Source: Variovorax sp. UMC13
Lineage (GTDB): Bacteria; Pseudomonadota; Gammaproteobacteria; Burkholderiales; Burkholderiaceae_C
Assembly (NCBI RefSeq): GCF_014170375.1
Contig: NZ_LZZW01000012.1
Span: 291,991-355,990, forward strand
Reading direction: 5' to 3'
Length of the DNA: 64,000 nt
Shown: positions 55,908-63,839 of the stretch, piece by piece
Layout of the letters: each line of letters opens with the position of its first letter
Numbering within the stretch: position 1 is the stretch's first letter
Notes under the pieces: generated by a model
Database searches by the model: none
Seen by the model: the letters and a program-made list of their open reading frames with translations, nothing else
Told to the model about the DNA's origin: nothing
Made by a program: the position numbers and the translations under genes

Positions 55908-56702
55908 ATGTATTTCCCCAGCTCGCACTCCACCCTGGCCCTGCTCGCACTCGCCGTGCTGCCGGCCTTCGCCAACGCCCAGACCACGGCCAACATCGCG
56001 CTCAGCAGCGACTACAAGTTTCGCGGCCAGGACCAGGACGTGCTGGGCCACGACGGCGGCGCCAAGACGCGCGCGCTCAAGCCCTCGCTGCAGGGCGGCT
56101 TCGACCATGCCTTCGGCGACAGCGGCTGGTATGTGGGCAACTGGAACGCCAGCGTCGGCTGGCTGGCCGGCAACAGCATCGAAAGCGACCTCTACGGTGG
56201 CTACAAGTTCAAGGCCGACGTGTTCGACATCGACCTCGGCGCACTGACCTACCTCTACCCCGGCAACCACGCGGGCAACACGACCGAGCTGTACGCCGGC
56301 GCCAGCTACACCGACGCGACGCTGGGCAGCGTGACGCTCAAGTACGCGCACACGGTGTCGAAGGATTACTTCAACTACGCGGGCAGCGCCGCGGGCTCGG
56401 GCCTGTCGGGCCGCAACACCGGCTACCTGAGCCTGGCCTACAGCAAGGAGATCGGCGCGGGCGTCACGCTCAAGGCCGCGCTGGGCCACACCCGCATGGC
56501 CAGCGACATCCGGCGCCTGGGCTACCGCAGCTTCGTCGATTACAGCCTGGGCGCCAGCCTGGACCTGGGTGGCGGCGTGTCGTTGGGTGGCGCGCTGCAG
56601 GGCGCGAGCCACGAGCGCGCCTATGCGCTGACCAGCGGCCCCGACGCCGGCTGGTCGCCCAACCGGCCGCGGCTGGTGCTGACGCTGGCCAAGAGCCTGT
56701 GA
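55908..56702 (+). CDS. TorF family putative porin
   Basis: A 264-residue outer-membrane beta-barrel of the TIGR02001 (TorF/Gcw_chp) group. The signal peptide is TLALLALAVLPAFANA. The mature start is TTANIALSSDYKFRGQDQD, the family hallmark, and aromatic-ended alternating strands run to a C-terminal LVLTLAKSL. No genes of a linked transport pathway adjoin it. Confidence 0.87.
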   Translation: MYFPSSHSTLALLALAVLPAFANAQTTANIALSSDYKFRGQDQDVLGHDGGAKTRALKPSLQGGFDHAFGDSGWYVGNWNASVGWLAGNSIESDLYGGYKFKADVFDIDLGALTYLYPGNHAGNTTELYAGASYTDATLGSVTLKYAHTVSKDYFNYAGSAAGSGLSGRNTGYLSLAYSKEIGAGVTLKAALGHTRMASDIRRLGYRSFVDYSLGASLDLGGGVSLGGALQGASHERAYALTSGPDAGWSPNRPRLVLTLAKSL

Positions 56703-56768
56703 TGCGCCGATAGGGGCACGTCGAGTAGGTGTCCGACGGGCCGGGGCCATGCTGCCGATAATCGACGC

Positions 56769-58424
56769 ATGGTCCGCCCCACACAACTCACATATCCCCC
56801 ACGCGAAGCCGCCCCCGTGCGCGACGCCGCCACCCTGCTGCTGCTGCGCGACACGCCGGCCGGCATCGAGGTGCTGATGACGCGCCGCTCCGACAAGGCC
56901 AGCTTCGGCGCCGGTGCCTACGTCTTCCCCGGCGGCCGCATCGACGCGGGCGACGCCCAGGCCCACGGCGTGGCCGAACGCCGCGTCACGCAGAGCGACC
57001 TGCAGCTCACCCAATCGATCGCCGCGCTGCGCGAGTGCTTCGAGGAACTGGGCGTGCTGCTGGCACGCCATGCCGACGGCCGCCCGGTCGAGGCCGCCGA
57101 GGTCGCGGCCATGGACCGCAGCACCGCCGACGGCACCCAGCCCTTCGCCGCCCAATGCGCCGCGCAGGGCCTGCGGCTGGCGACCGACCAGGTCTTCACC
57201 TTCGCCCACTGGATCACCGACCGCGACCTGCCCAAGCGTTTCGACGTGCCCTTCCTGGTGGCGCGCGTGCCCGAGGGGCAGACGCCCACGGCCGACGAGA
57301 CCGAGCAGTTCGAGCCCGTGTGGGTGCGGCCGGCCGATGCACTGGAGCGCCACAAGGCCGGCGGCTTCCTGTTGATGTTCCCGACCGTGCGCACGCTGGA
57401 ACGCTTCACCGCCTACGCCACGGTCGACGCCGTGCTGGCCGCCTGCGCACAGGAACAACCGCTGTTCACCAGCTGCCCGCGCGCAGGCCTGCTCAAGGGC
57501 CAGGAAGCCCGCTTCATGGAAAGCGACACGCCGTATGGCGAACTCGCGCTGGTCTGCCCCGACGGCCAGATCGTGCATGCGCTCGACTGGCAGAGCGAGG
57601 CGCCGGTGCGGCTGCTGCACAACCTGCAGCGCCTGACCGCGCCCAACCCCAGCGCCATGACCGGCCCCGGCACCAACAGCTACATCGTGGGCGACGCCGC
57701 CACCGGCTACATCGTGGTCGACCCGGGCCCGCGCGACGCGGCGCACATCGCGCGGCTGCACGCGGCCACGGGCGGCGACATCCGCATGATCGTCTGCACC
57801 CATTCGCACGCCGACCATTCACCCGCCGCCGCGCCGCTGCAGGCGCTGTGCACATCGACCAAGCCGCCGATCCTCGGCCTGCCTTCGGCGCCCACCGCGC
57901 GCGCCAATGCGCAGTTCACGCCCGACCGCGCCCTGGCCGACGGCGAGCGCCTGGTGCTGGAAGGCGCATCGCGCGAGACCACCCACACGCTGCGCGTGAT
58001 CCACACGCCCGGCCACGCGGCCAACCACCTGTGCCTGGTGCTGGAGGAAGACGGCCTGCTGTTCTCCGGCGACCACATCCTCAACGGCAGCACCACGGTG
58101 GTCGACCCACCGGACGGCCACATGGGCGCGTACCTCGATTCGCTCGACACCCTGGACGAGGCCTGCGCCACCGGTGGCGTCGACTTCATCCTGCCCGCGC
58201 ACGGCTACGTGCTGGGCTCGGCGCGCGACGCCATCGCCTATTTGAAGATGCACCGCCTGCGGCGCGAGGCCCGCATCCTCGCCGCCATGCGCGCGCAGCC
58301 CCAGGGCACGCCCGAGGAATGGCTGCCGGTCGCGTATGGCGACGTGCCGCAGCGCATGTGGCCGGTGGCCGCGCGATCGCTGGCCGCACATGTGGAACGC
58401 ATCCGCGAGAAGGGCCTGGCATGA
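56769..58424 (+). CDS. Nudix-metallo-beta-lactamase fusion hydrolase
   Basis: A 551-residue two-domain enzyme. Residues 15 to about 225 resemble a Nudix domain: FPGGRIDAGDAQ, then a long insert, then ALRECFEELGVLLA, so the usual 23-residue Nudix box is interrupted. Residues about 265-525 are a metallo-beta-lactamase domain of the LACTB2/glyoxalase II-like group with THSHADHS (HxHxDH), HTPGHAANH, FSGDHILNG and a late His (LPAHGY). Overlaps the following gene by 4 bases. Substrates are unknown; LACTB2-like endoribonuclease or thioester hydrolase activity is possible. Confidence 0.87.
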   Translation: MVRPTQLTYPPREAAPVRDAATLLLLRDTPAGIEVLMTRRSDKASFGAGAYVFPGGRIDAGDAQAHGVAERRVTQSDLQLTQSIAALRECFEELGVLLARHADGRPVEAAEVAAMDRSTADGTQPFAAQCAAQGLRLATDQVFTFAHWITDRDLPKRFDVPFLVARVPEGQTPTADETEQFEPVWVRPADALERHKAGGFLLMFPTVRTLERFTAYATVDAVLAACAQEQPLFTSCPRAGLLKGQEARFMESDTPYGELALVCPDGQIVHALDWQSEAPVRLLHNLQRLTAPNPSAMTGPGTNSYIVGDAATGYIVVDPGPRDAAHIARLHAATGGDIRMIVCTHSHADHSPAAAPLQALCTSTKPPILGLPSAPTARANAQFTPDRALADGERLVLEGASRETTHTLRVIHTPGHAANHLCLVLEEDGLLFSGDHILNGSTTVVDPPDGHMGAYLDSLDTLDEACATGGVDFILPAHGYVLGSARDAIAYLKMHRLRREARILAAMRAQPQGTPEEWLPVAYGDVPQRMWPVAARSLAAHVERIREKGLA

Positions 58425-59191
58425 ACCGCGCACCCGCACGCCACGACCCCAGGAACGACGAGAGCGACGAAGGCATCCGCCTGGCCAAGCGCGTCGCCGC
58501 GCAGGCCGGCTGCTCGCGCCGCGAGGCCGAGTTGCTGATCGAGAACGGCGCCGTGCGCGTCGACGGCCAGCGCATCGAGGTGCCGCAGGCCCGCGTCAAG
58601 CCCGAGCAGACCGTCGAGATCAGCCAGGGCGCGAAACCCGAGCCGGTGCAGGTCGTGACCCTGCTCCTCAACAAGCTGCCCGGCATGGCCTTCGACGCGC
58701 CGATCGCGCGCCTGCTGGTGCCCGATCAGCGCTGCGAGCACGACGTGTCGCAGCGCCCGACGCTGCAGCGCCATTTCACGAACCAGCGCTGCTTCACGCC
58801 GCTGGAAACCGGCGCCGGCGGCCTGATCGTCTTCACGCAGGACCCGCGCATCGAACGCAAGCTGGTCGAGGACGCCGCGCTGATGGAATACGAGGTGATG
58901 GTCGACGTACAGGGCGAGGTCGGCCCGCAGGCGCTGCACCGCCTCAACCAGTCGCCGGTGATCGACGGCCGCGCCATGCTGCCGGCCAAGGTCAGCATCA
59001 ACCGCCAGAACGAGGGCGTGACCGGCCTGCGCTTCGCGATGAAGGGCGCCTGGCCCGGGCAGATCGCGCAGATGTGCGACAGCGTGGACCTGCGCATCGT
59101 GGCGATGAAGCGGCAGCGCGTGGGGCGCGTGTCGCTGGCGGGCATGGCGCCGGGCAACTGGCGCTATCTGCTGCCGCACGAGAAGTTTTGA
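58421..59191 (+). CDS. RluF/RsuA-type pseudouridine synthase homologue, probably inactive
   Basis: A 256-residue protein. The N-terminal S4 RNA-binding domain (about 19-70) has AKRVAAQAGCSRREAELLIE and GAVRVDGQRIEV. The synthase-like domain starts TLLLNKLPGMAFD. Where active enzymes have GRLDxxSxGL, this one has TPLETGAGGL, so the catalytic Asp is Glu129 and the preceding Gly-Arg are lost. The later RQIRRM-type motif reads GQIAQMC, also without its arginines. It may bind RNA without catalysing. Coupled to the fusion gene upstream by ATGA. Confidence 0.8.
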   Translation: MNRAPARHDPRNDESDEGIRLAKRVAAQAGCSRREAELLIENGAVRVDGQRIEVPQARVKPEQTVEISQGAKPEPVQVVTLLLNKLPGMAFDAPIARLLVPDQRCEHDVSQRPTLQRHFTNQRCFTPLETGAGGLIVFTQDPRIERKLVEDAALMEYEVMVDVQGEVGPQALHRLNQSPVIDGRAMLPAKVSINRQNEGVTGLRFAMKGAWPGQIAQMCDSVDLRIVAMKRQRVGRVSLAGMAPGNWRYLLPHEKF

Positions 59192-59312
59192 GGGCGGGGC
59201 CGCCGCGCCCTGTCGGCCGTAAAGCTGCGTAAAGCGTTCTTCTACCTACGGCTGCTTTCACAGAGCCCTTCTAAGCTCAGGTCGTCGTCTCTTCTCTTGA
59301 TTGGAGTTCCCC

Positions 59313-59519
59313 ATGAAAAAAATCGCATTGTTCGCTGCGGCGATTCTCGTTTCCTCCCTGTCCTTCGCCCAGCCCGGCCCGGCCCACCACGGCAACGGCC
59401 CGCACATGAAGCGCGCCCCGTCACATCAGGCGCATCGGCCGCATGCGAAGAAGAAGATTTGGGTCAAGGCGCATCGGGAGCATGGGCGGGTGGTGAAGGG
59501 GCATTACGTTTGGCGGTAG
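59313..59519 (+). CDS. Small secreted His/Lys-rich protein
   Basis: A 68-residue protein: a Sec signal (MKKIALFAAAILVSSLSFA) and a strongly basic mature part of about 48 residues rich in His, Lys, Arg and Pro (MKRAPSHQAHRPHAKKK, ending GHYVWR). TTGGAG precedes the ATG by six bases. Similar small periplasmic proteins occur in Variovorax-like genomes without known function. Metal or polyanion binding is a guess. Confidence 0.72.
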   Translation: MKKIALFAAAILVSSLSFAQPGPAHHGNGPHMKRAPSHQAHRPHAKKKIWVKAHREHGRVVKGHYVWR

Positions 59520-59841
59520 TCGGCTTGGGCAGCTACGGCACGAAAGCTTGTAGATGCTAGATGTCTGCTTCAGACTGGTTGCAGGAATTCAACAGCGACT
59601 GCTTTGCGGCACCGAAGTGCTGGACAACTAGTCCCACGGCTGCGCACCACCGCCCATCCGCAACACGTGAGAGTGATGGTTGATGTCGCCACCTCGGCAT
59701 GAACCAGTAATTCCTGCATGGTGCGATTGTCTGCTTGCCTGCAGCCATTGCCCGCGGACGGTGCCCGCACTACGTGCTTCCCCGCAGAATCTGTGCCTGC
59801 GGGATGACCGAGAATCTCGCGCCAGAGACACGTCCAAATCC
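59520..59841. other. Intergenic region upstream of the three-component operon
   Basis: 322 bases, lower in GC than the chromosome around it. An in-frame extension of the first operon gene runs back to 59680, but it is Cys/Arg-rich and not protein-like. No clear promoter, tRNA or att-like repeat was found. It probably marks the left edge of the accessory segment. Confidence 0.5.
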
Positions 59842-60918
59842 ATGCCACCAAAACCAGGCACGACCCGCAAGCCGAGGAAGACCCAGCACGTCACCGCGGG
59901 CGGCGTCATCCAGCCATCGTCGCAAGTTCTCCTGCTGAACCCTGATCAGTGGGAAGAGTTCATTCTGGCCGCCGCGCGCCAGCGAGTTCTTTCAGGCGGC
60001 GCCCGCTACTCCGCTATCAAGCGGCTGGGCGGGGCGGGCGACGGTGGCCGCGACATCGAGGCGCGATATGGCCCAGCGTTGGTGCGGGATGGCTGGGACC
60101 TGTATCAGGCCAAGCACTACAGGCAGGGGCTGACGCAGAGCGACGCATTTCCGGAGATGGCAAAGTTCTTCAAGCAGTTGGCCTTGAAGACCTACCCCCG
60201 CCCGAATTTCTACTATTTCTGCTGCCCGCATGCGGTCGGCAACGAACTCCATAACACGATGGCTGCGGGGGGCGCTGCCTTCAAGGTGAAGTTTGTCGAT
60301 GCATGGAAGAACGAAAAAACCGGCATGAAAGGCAGAGCCGCCGAGCTGACCCTCGACGTCCAGGCTGCCATCGACGATTTCGATTTCGATCGCTTCATCG
60401 AGTGCCCGGTCCATGACCTGCTGGCCTGGCATGCGCTCGACAAAGCCGCCCACTACCACCTGTTCGGTATCGTGCCTGAGCGCGGCGACGACGATCCCAT
60501 GCCTGCCCAGCCCGCGGCGCACGAGGGCGTCTATGTCGACGAGCTCTTGCGCGTCTACACCGAGCACAAAGCGTCGCCTGTCGCCCTGGCCGACCTGCCG
60601 GGCAGCGAGTACGAAGACCACTTCGATTCGCATCGACAGATCTTCTACTGCGCGGAAGGCCTGCAACGGTTCAGCCGGGATATCTACCCCAACGAACCGG
60701 AGTTCGATCGGCTGCTGGACATGGTCCATGCGGGCATCCGCCCCACGGTCGCGCAATTTCGCCTCAAGACGGGCATGGAACGGGTCGACGCAGCGGTAGA
60801 ACGAGCGTCGACCCTGAAGGTCCAGGAGAGCCGTCTATCGCCCCAGCTTCGCGGAGGTGACCTACCCGGCACCTGCCATCACTTGGTCATTAGAGATGGG
60901 CTGAAGTGGGTCAAATGA
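59842..60918 (+). CDS. ABC-3C system effector with Mrr-like nuclease domain
   Basis: A 358-residue protein, first of three overlapping genes. A basic N-terminus (MPPKPGTTRKPRK) precedes a domain (about 30-140) with E38/E39 in a helix, AGDGGRDIEARYG (D71) and WDLYQAKHY (Q89, K91), the E...D...QxK pattern of Mrr-type PD-(D/E)xK nucleases. The rest (about 150-358) has DFDRFIECPVHDLL and YEDHFDSHRQIFYCAEGLQ, consistent with the C-terminal adaptor regions of ABC-three-component effectors. No good Shine-Dalgarno precedes the ATG. DNA or RNA cleavage on release by the ATPase is inferred. Confidence 0.75.
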   Translation: MPPKPGTTRKPRKTQHVTAGGVIQPSSQVLLLNPDQWEEFILAAARQRVLSGGARYSAIKRLGGAGDGGRDIEARYGPALVRDGWDLYQAKHYRQGLTQSDAFPEMAKFFKQLALKTYPRPNFYYFCCPHAVGNELHNTMAAGGAAFKVKFVDAWKNEKTGMKGRAAELTLDVQAAIDDFDFDRFIECPVHDLLAWHALDKAAHYHLFGIVPERGDDDPMPAQPAAHEGVYVDELLRVYTEHKASPVALADLPGSEYEDHFDSHRQIFYCAEGLQRFSRDIYPNEPEFDRLLDMVHAGIRPTVAQFRLKTGMERVDAAVERASTLKVQESRLSPQLRGGDLPGTCHHLVIRDGLKWVK

Positions 60919-61409
60919 AAAACTCCAAGCCCCTCGCCGCTTTCAACTCGCCGTTCGAATTGGGCGTTCGGATGGTGTACCTGCTCAATTCTTTGCAGCC
61001 GGCTGGCGCCGACCTCCAAAAGCTGGTTCTGCTCGACTACGCCATCGTGTACTCCGACGATCTCGGTGGACCACCCAGCCTTCACACGCCGGTCCCCTAT
61101 CGCGGTGGCGAGTACATGAGTCGCCGCGACCTCATCGCCCAAAGCCTGTACTTGATGAGCACTCGTGGGCTCGTCGCCGTTTCCATGGATGAGGCCGGCA
61201 TCACCTACTTCGCTGGTGACACCGCCAGAAGCATGGTCGGCGCGCTGACGTCACCTTACTTGCGTGAGCTAGACGGCCGATGCCGCTGGGCAACCGCCAC
61301 CTTCGCCAGCCTCAGCTCAAGAGACATGACCGAGAGATTCGCTCAGCAAGGCCACCTGTGGGGTGCCGAATTTGAAGGTGCCACTGCGAGAGGTCACCAA
61401 TGGCAATAA
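60915..61409 (+). CDS. ABC-3C system middle component
   Basis: A 164-residue protein matching my memory of middle component 2 of ABC-3C systems. It has FNSPFELGVRMVYLLNSLQP, LQKLVLLDYAIVYSDDLGG, PSLHTPVPYRGGEYMSRR and YLMSTRGLV, compatible with a winged-helix-like fold. The ATG overlaps the effector stop (ATGA) and the gene overlaps the ATPase by 10 bases, so all three are translationally linked. It would bridge effector and ATPase. A GTG three codons earlier is possible. Confidence 0.8.
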   Translation: MKNSKPLAAFNSPFELGVRMVYLLNSLQPAGADLQKLVLLDYAIVYSDDLGGPPSLHTPVPYRGGEYMSRRDLIAQSLYLMSTRGLVAVSMDEAGITYFAGDTARSMVGALTSPYLRELDGRCRWATATFASLSSRDMTERFAQQGHLWGAEFEGATARGHQWQ

Positions 61410-63268
61410 CGCTCAGGCACTTGTCGGTGCACGGTCCGGGCCTATTGCCCGCCAAGGTCGTGTTCGACGGTCGCCGCACCCTCATCCGCGGCCCCAGTGA
61501 CACTGGCAAGTCGCACATCTGGAAGTGCATCTGGTTCCTACTGGGTGGTACCGCCACGCTCGATCCCCCGCCGGAGGCGCAGGGATACGACTCGTTAGAG
61601 CTCGCCTTCCTGCATGGTGAGCATGAGTACCTCGTTCGCAAGGCGATGTCTGGCGGGGCAGCGCGCGTTCTGGTCCGGCTGGACGATCTTTGGGTGGCGG
61701 ACGGTGCGCCGAATCCGCTCGAAGAGGTCGAGCAGGATCTTGGTGAGTTGCTCGTCAGGCTGTCAGGCGCCGCAGGCAAGCAGGTGCTTCGCAACCGAAG
61801 TGAAAAAGGCTCTGTCACTGGTGACGACCTGCGACACTGGGCGCTGCTCTCCCAGCCCGGCATGATTTCCGAGGACGCGACGAAGGGCAAAGGTCATGGC
61901 TCAGACAAGCACGTCTCTTCGTACTCGCTGTTCCTGAGCGGCCTTGATGACTCCGCGGTCGAGCTTTACAAGACCACTTCCCAGAAAGACCAGGCCAAGG
62001 GACGATTGGCGGCGGCCGAGGCGGAACTGGCGCGGCTAAGGGGCGTGATTCCAGCGGACACAGATCGGGCATCCGCAGCTGCCGCCCTAGCGCAAGTCGA
62101 TGAGCGGCTGGATATGTTCGCCACGCAGCTCCAGGCGCGCTCTTCGGTCCTAAGGGAACTGCGGCAGCAGATCTTCGCGGAGGGAGACGCTCTCACTACC
62201 GCAACGACAAGACTTGCCAATGCCACATCGATGCGGGAGCGTTTTACGCTACTGGATCTGAAGTATGCAAGCGACCTTGCCCGCCTCGGAGCCACGGACG
62301 AAGGCATCGCGTTCTTCCAGGCTTTGGCCGAGACGCCGTGCCCGCTCTGCGGCACGCCAGTTGAGCAGCACGTCGACCCCGGCAATTTGAAGCCTAAGGC
62401 GCCGACAAAGTACCGAGATGCGATCGCGGCCGAGGCGGAAAAGATCCGCGTACTCCGTCGCGGACTGCAGCCATCGCTAGCCCAAGAGCAGACGCGCCTG
62501 GCTACCGCCGAGACTGATGTGCAGCGGCTTACGGCGTCACTGAAGGCATTGGAGGAGCAGGAGACGGCGGTGCTGCGTAGCGCCTCGCTGGAGTTCGACT
62601 CAGACCCGCGCGATCTCGCCGAGTCCCACACACGGTTCTCATCGCTGATCGACGCCTTTGATGAAACCGTTCGGCTAACTGGCGAGATCGCACGCCTCAA
62701 AGAGGCAACGAAACAGAAGCAGACGGCCCTAGTACGCAACGTTGGACAGCACGGAGACGAGGTCGGAGTGATCGCACGCCAAATGCTCAACGACTGGGGA
62801 TTCACGTCCATTCAGTCTGTGCACGTCGATCCGAAGGCTTGTGACCTGCTCATCGATGGCCGCCGACGCCTAAGCTATGGCGCAGGCAAACGTGGACTGT
62901 TCCTCTCCGCCATGACGATCGCCTTGATGCAGCATGCCCTGAAAAATGGCCACCCTCATCTCGGCGTCGTCGTGCTGGATTCGCCGCTGAAAGCCTACGC
63001 CCAGAAAGAGACGCCGGACAACGACCGAGAGATCCCCACGGCCACGGTGAACACGAGCTTCTACGCCTGGCTTTCCCGCTTCCAAGGCCCCGGCCAAATC
63101 GTCGTTCTGGAAAACGAAGCGGTGGATCCAGTCGCGGCACGCGCCTTGAATGCTATCGAGTTCACCGACGACTACACCAGAGGACGGCAAGGGTTCTATC
63201 CGCCCAGGCCGATCATTGCGCCGCCGCCAGGGCCGAGCGCCGGGGCCGAATCCGACGATCTTCCGTAA
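61400..63268 (+). CDS. ABC-3C system Rad50-like ATPase
   Basis: A 622-residue SMC/Rad50-like ABC ATPase. Walker A is GPSDTGKS (31-38). Two coiled-coil arms (about 185-290 and 340-440) flank a CPLC hook at 314-317, a half zinc hook like that of Rad50. The signature is LSYGAGKRG (491-499). Walker B is VVVLDSPL with D527 and Ser where Glu is usual. VLENEAVDP (569-577) follows near the H-loop. The Pro-rich end (IIAPPPGPSAG) is disordered. It would sense a DNA or other trigger and control the effector (family inference). Confidence 0.85.
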   Translation: MAITLRHLSVHGPGLLPAKVVFDGRRTLIRGPSDTGKSHIWKCIWFLLGGTATLDPPPEAQGYDSLELAFLHGEHEYLVRKAMSGGAARVLVRLDDLWVADGAPNPLEEVEQDLGELLVRLSGAAGKQVLRNRSEKGSVTGDDLRHWALLSQPGMISEDATKGKGHGSDKHVSSYSLFLSGLDDSAVELYKTTSQKDQAKGRLAAAEAELARLRGVIPADTDRASAAAALAQVDERLDMFATQLQARSSVLRELRQQIFAEGDALTTATTRLANATSMRERFTLLDLKYASDLARLGATDEGIAFFQALAETPCPLCGTPVEQHVDPGNLKPKAPTKYRDAIAAEAEKIRVLRRGLQPSLAQEQTRLATAETDVQRLTASLKALEEQETAVLRSASLEFDSDPRDLAESHTRFSSLIDAFDETVRLTGEIARLKEATKQKQTALVRNVGQHGDEVGVIARQMLNDWGFTSIQSVHVDPKACDLLIDGRRRLSYGAGKRGLFLSAMTIALMQHALKNGHPHLGVVVLDSPLKAYAQKETPDNDREIPTATVNTSFYAWLSRFQGPGQIVVLENEAVDPVAARALNAIEFTDDYTRGRQGFYPPRPIIAPPPGPSAGAESDDLP

Positions 63269-63560
63269 TGCGCCACTCGTGTTCCCGTTCTACGCCGCCA
63301 GCTGACGGGGTCGCGCCATTCCACGACGTAAGCCTGTCGAGGCTACAGGATTCTTAGGCGATGATGAGGTCCCGGCGCTTCTGACCCAAAGGAGTTCTTG
63401 GAAGGGCTTGAATGGCTGCTTCTGCGGACTCTGTTCGACGAATCGACGGACCGCACCCGCTGCAAAGCAGAAGTTCCGCTACGGTACCCTAAAGGCCCGT
63501 TGTTGATCTCAAGCATCCTTCCTAGGTGCCGCTGATCTTGACCCCGACAGCGCGCACCGG
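63269..63560. other. Unassigned region after the three-component operon
   Basis: 292 bases with no gene I can support. A short plus-strand stretch near 63390-63530 reads LEGLEWLLLRTLFDES and then KAEVPLRYPKGPLL before a stop, which is protein-like but has no proper start or family match, so a gene remnant is possible. Confidence 0.4.
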
Positions 63561-63839
63561 TCACAAGCTCTCAGCCGGGTCTTTGTCTAGGAAGCACTGC
63601 TGCGTTACACCAGCAATCCACTGCCCCCACCTCGGCAGCATCTCCACCTGCTGACGCAAATAGTCCGTCGGCATGGCCTGGGAATCCCAAACGGAAACCC
63701 GCCCTGCGTGCTCGCCAATTGCCAGAACTGCCGTACTGCGATGAAGTGTCGCAACTGCCCCTGCCGCTTTGTCGCTCCATGCGCCTTCGGGCGTGCGCGG
63801 ATGGAGACTCCATGGATAGACCGCGAGTTCGTAAGCCAG
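63561..63839 (-). CDS. Possible small protein of unknown function (start codon unclear)
   Basis: A minus-strand frame of 93 codons with protein-like composition: AYELAVYPWSLHPRTPEG, then GAVATLHRSTAVLAIGEH, AGRVSVWDSQAMPTDY and VEMLPRWGQWIAGVTQQ. G-starting codons are frequent, as in true genes. No ATG or GTG lies near its beginning; a CTG at 63839 after TGAGG would be needed, or the gene is a truncated remnant, since two in-frame stops (63846-63854) lie just upstream. A plus-strand open frame (63587 to the window end) overlaps it codon for codon. I do not recognise a family. Confidence 0.35.
   Translation of the reverse strand: MAYELAVYPWSLHPRTPEGAWSDKAAGAVATLHRSTAVLAIGEHAGRVSVWDSQAMPTDYLRQQVEMLPRWGQWIAGVTQQCFLDKDPAESL

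Noticed and set aside
59680..59841. 54-codon N-terminal extension of the ABC-3C effector
   Set aside because: Cys/Arg-rich with no domain character; the basic MPPKPGTTRK start is more plausible.
63343..63564. 73-codon minus-strand frame after the ABC-3C operon
   Set aside because: Ser/Arg-rich translation without protein-like pattern; no ribosome-binding site seen.
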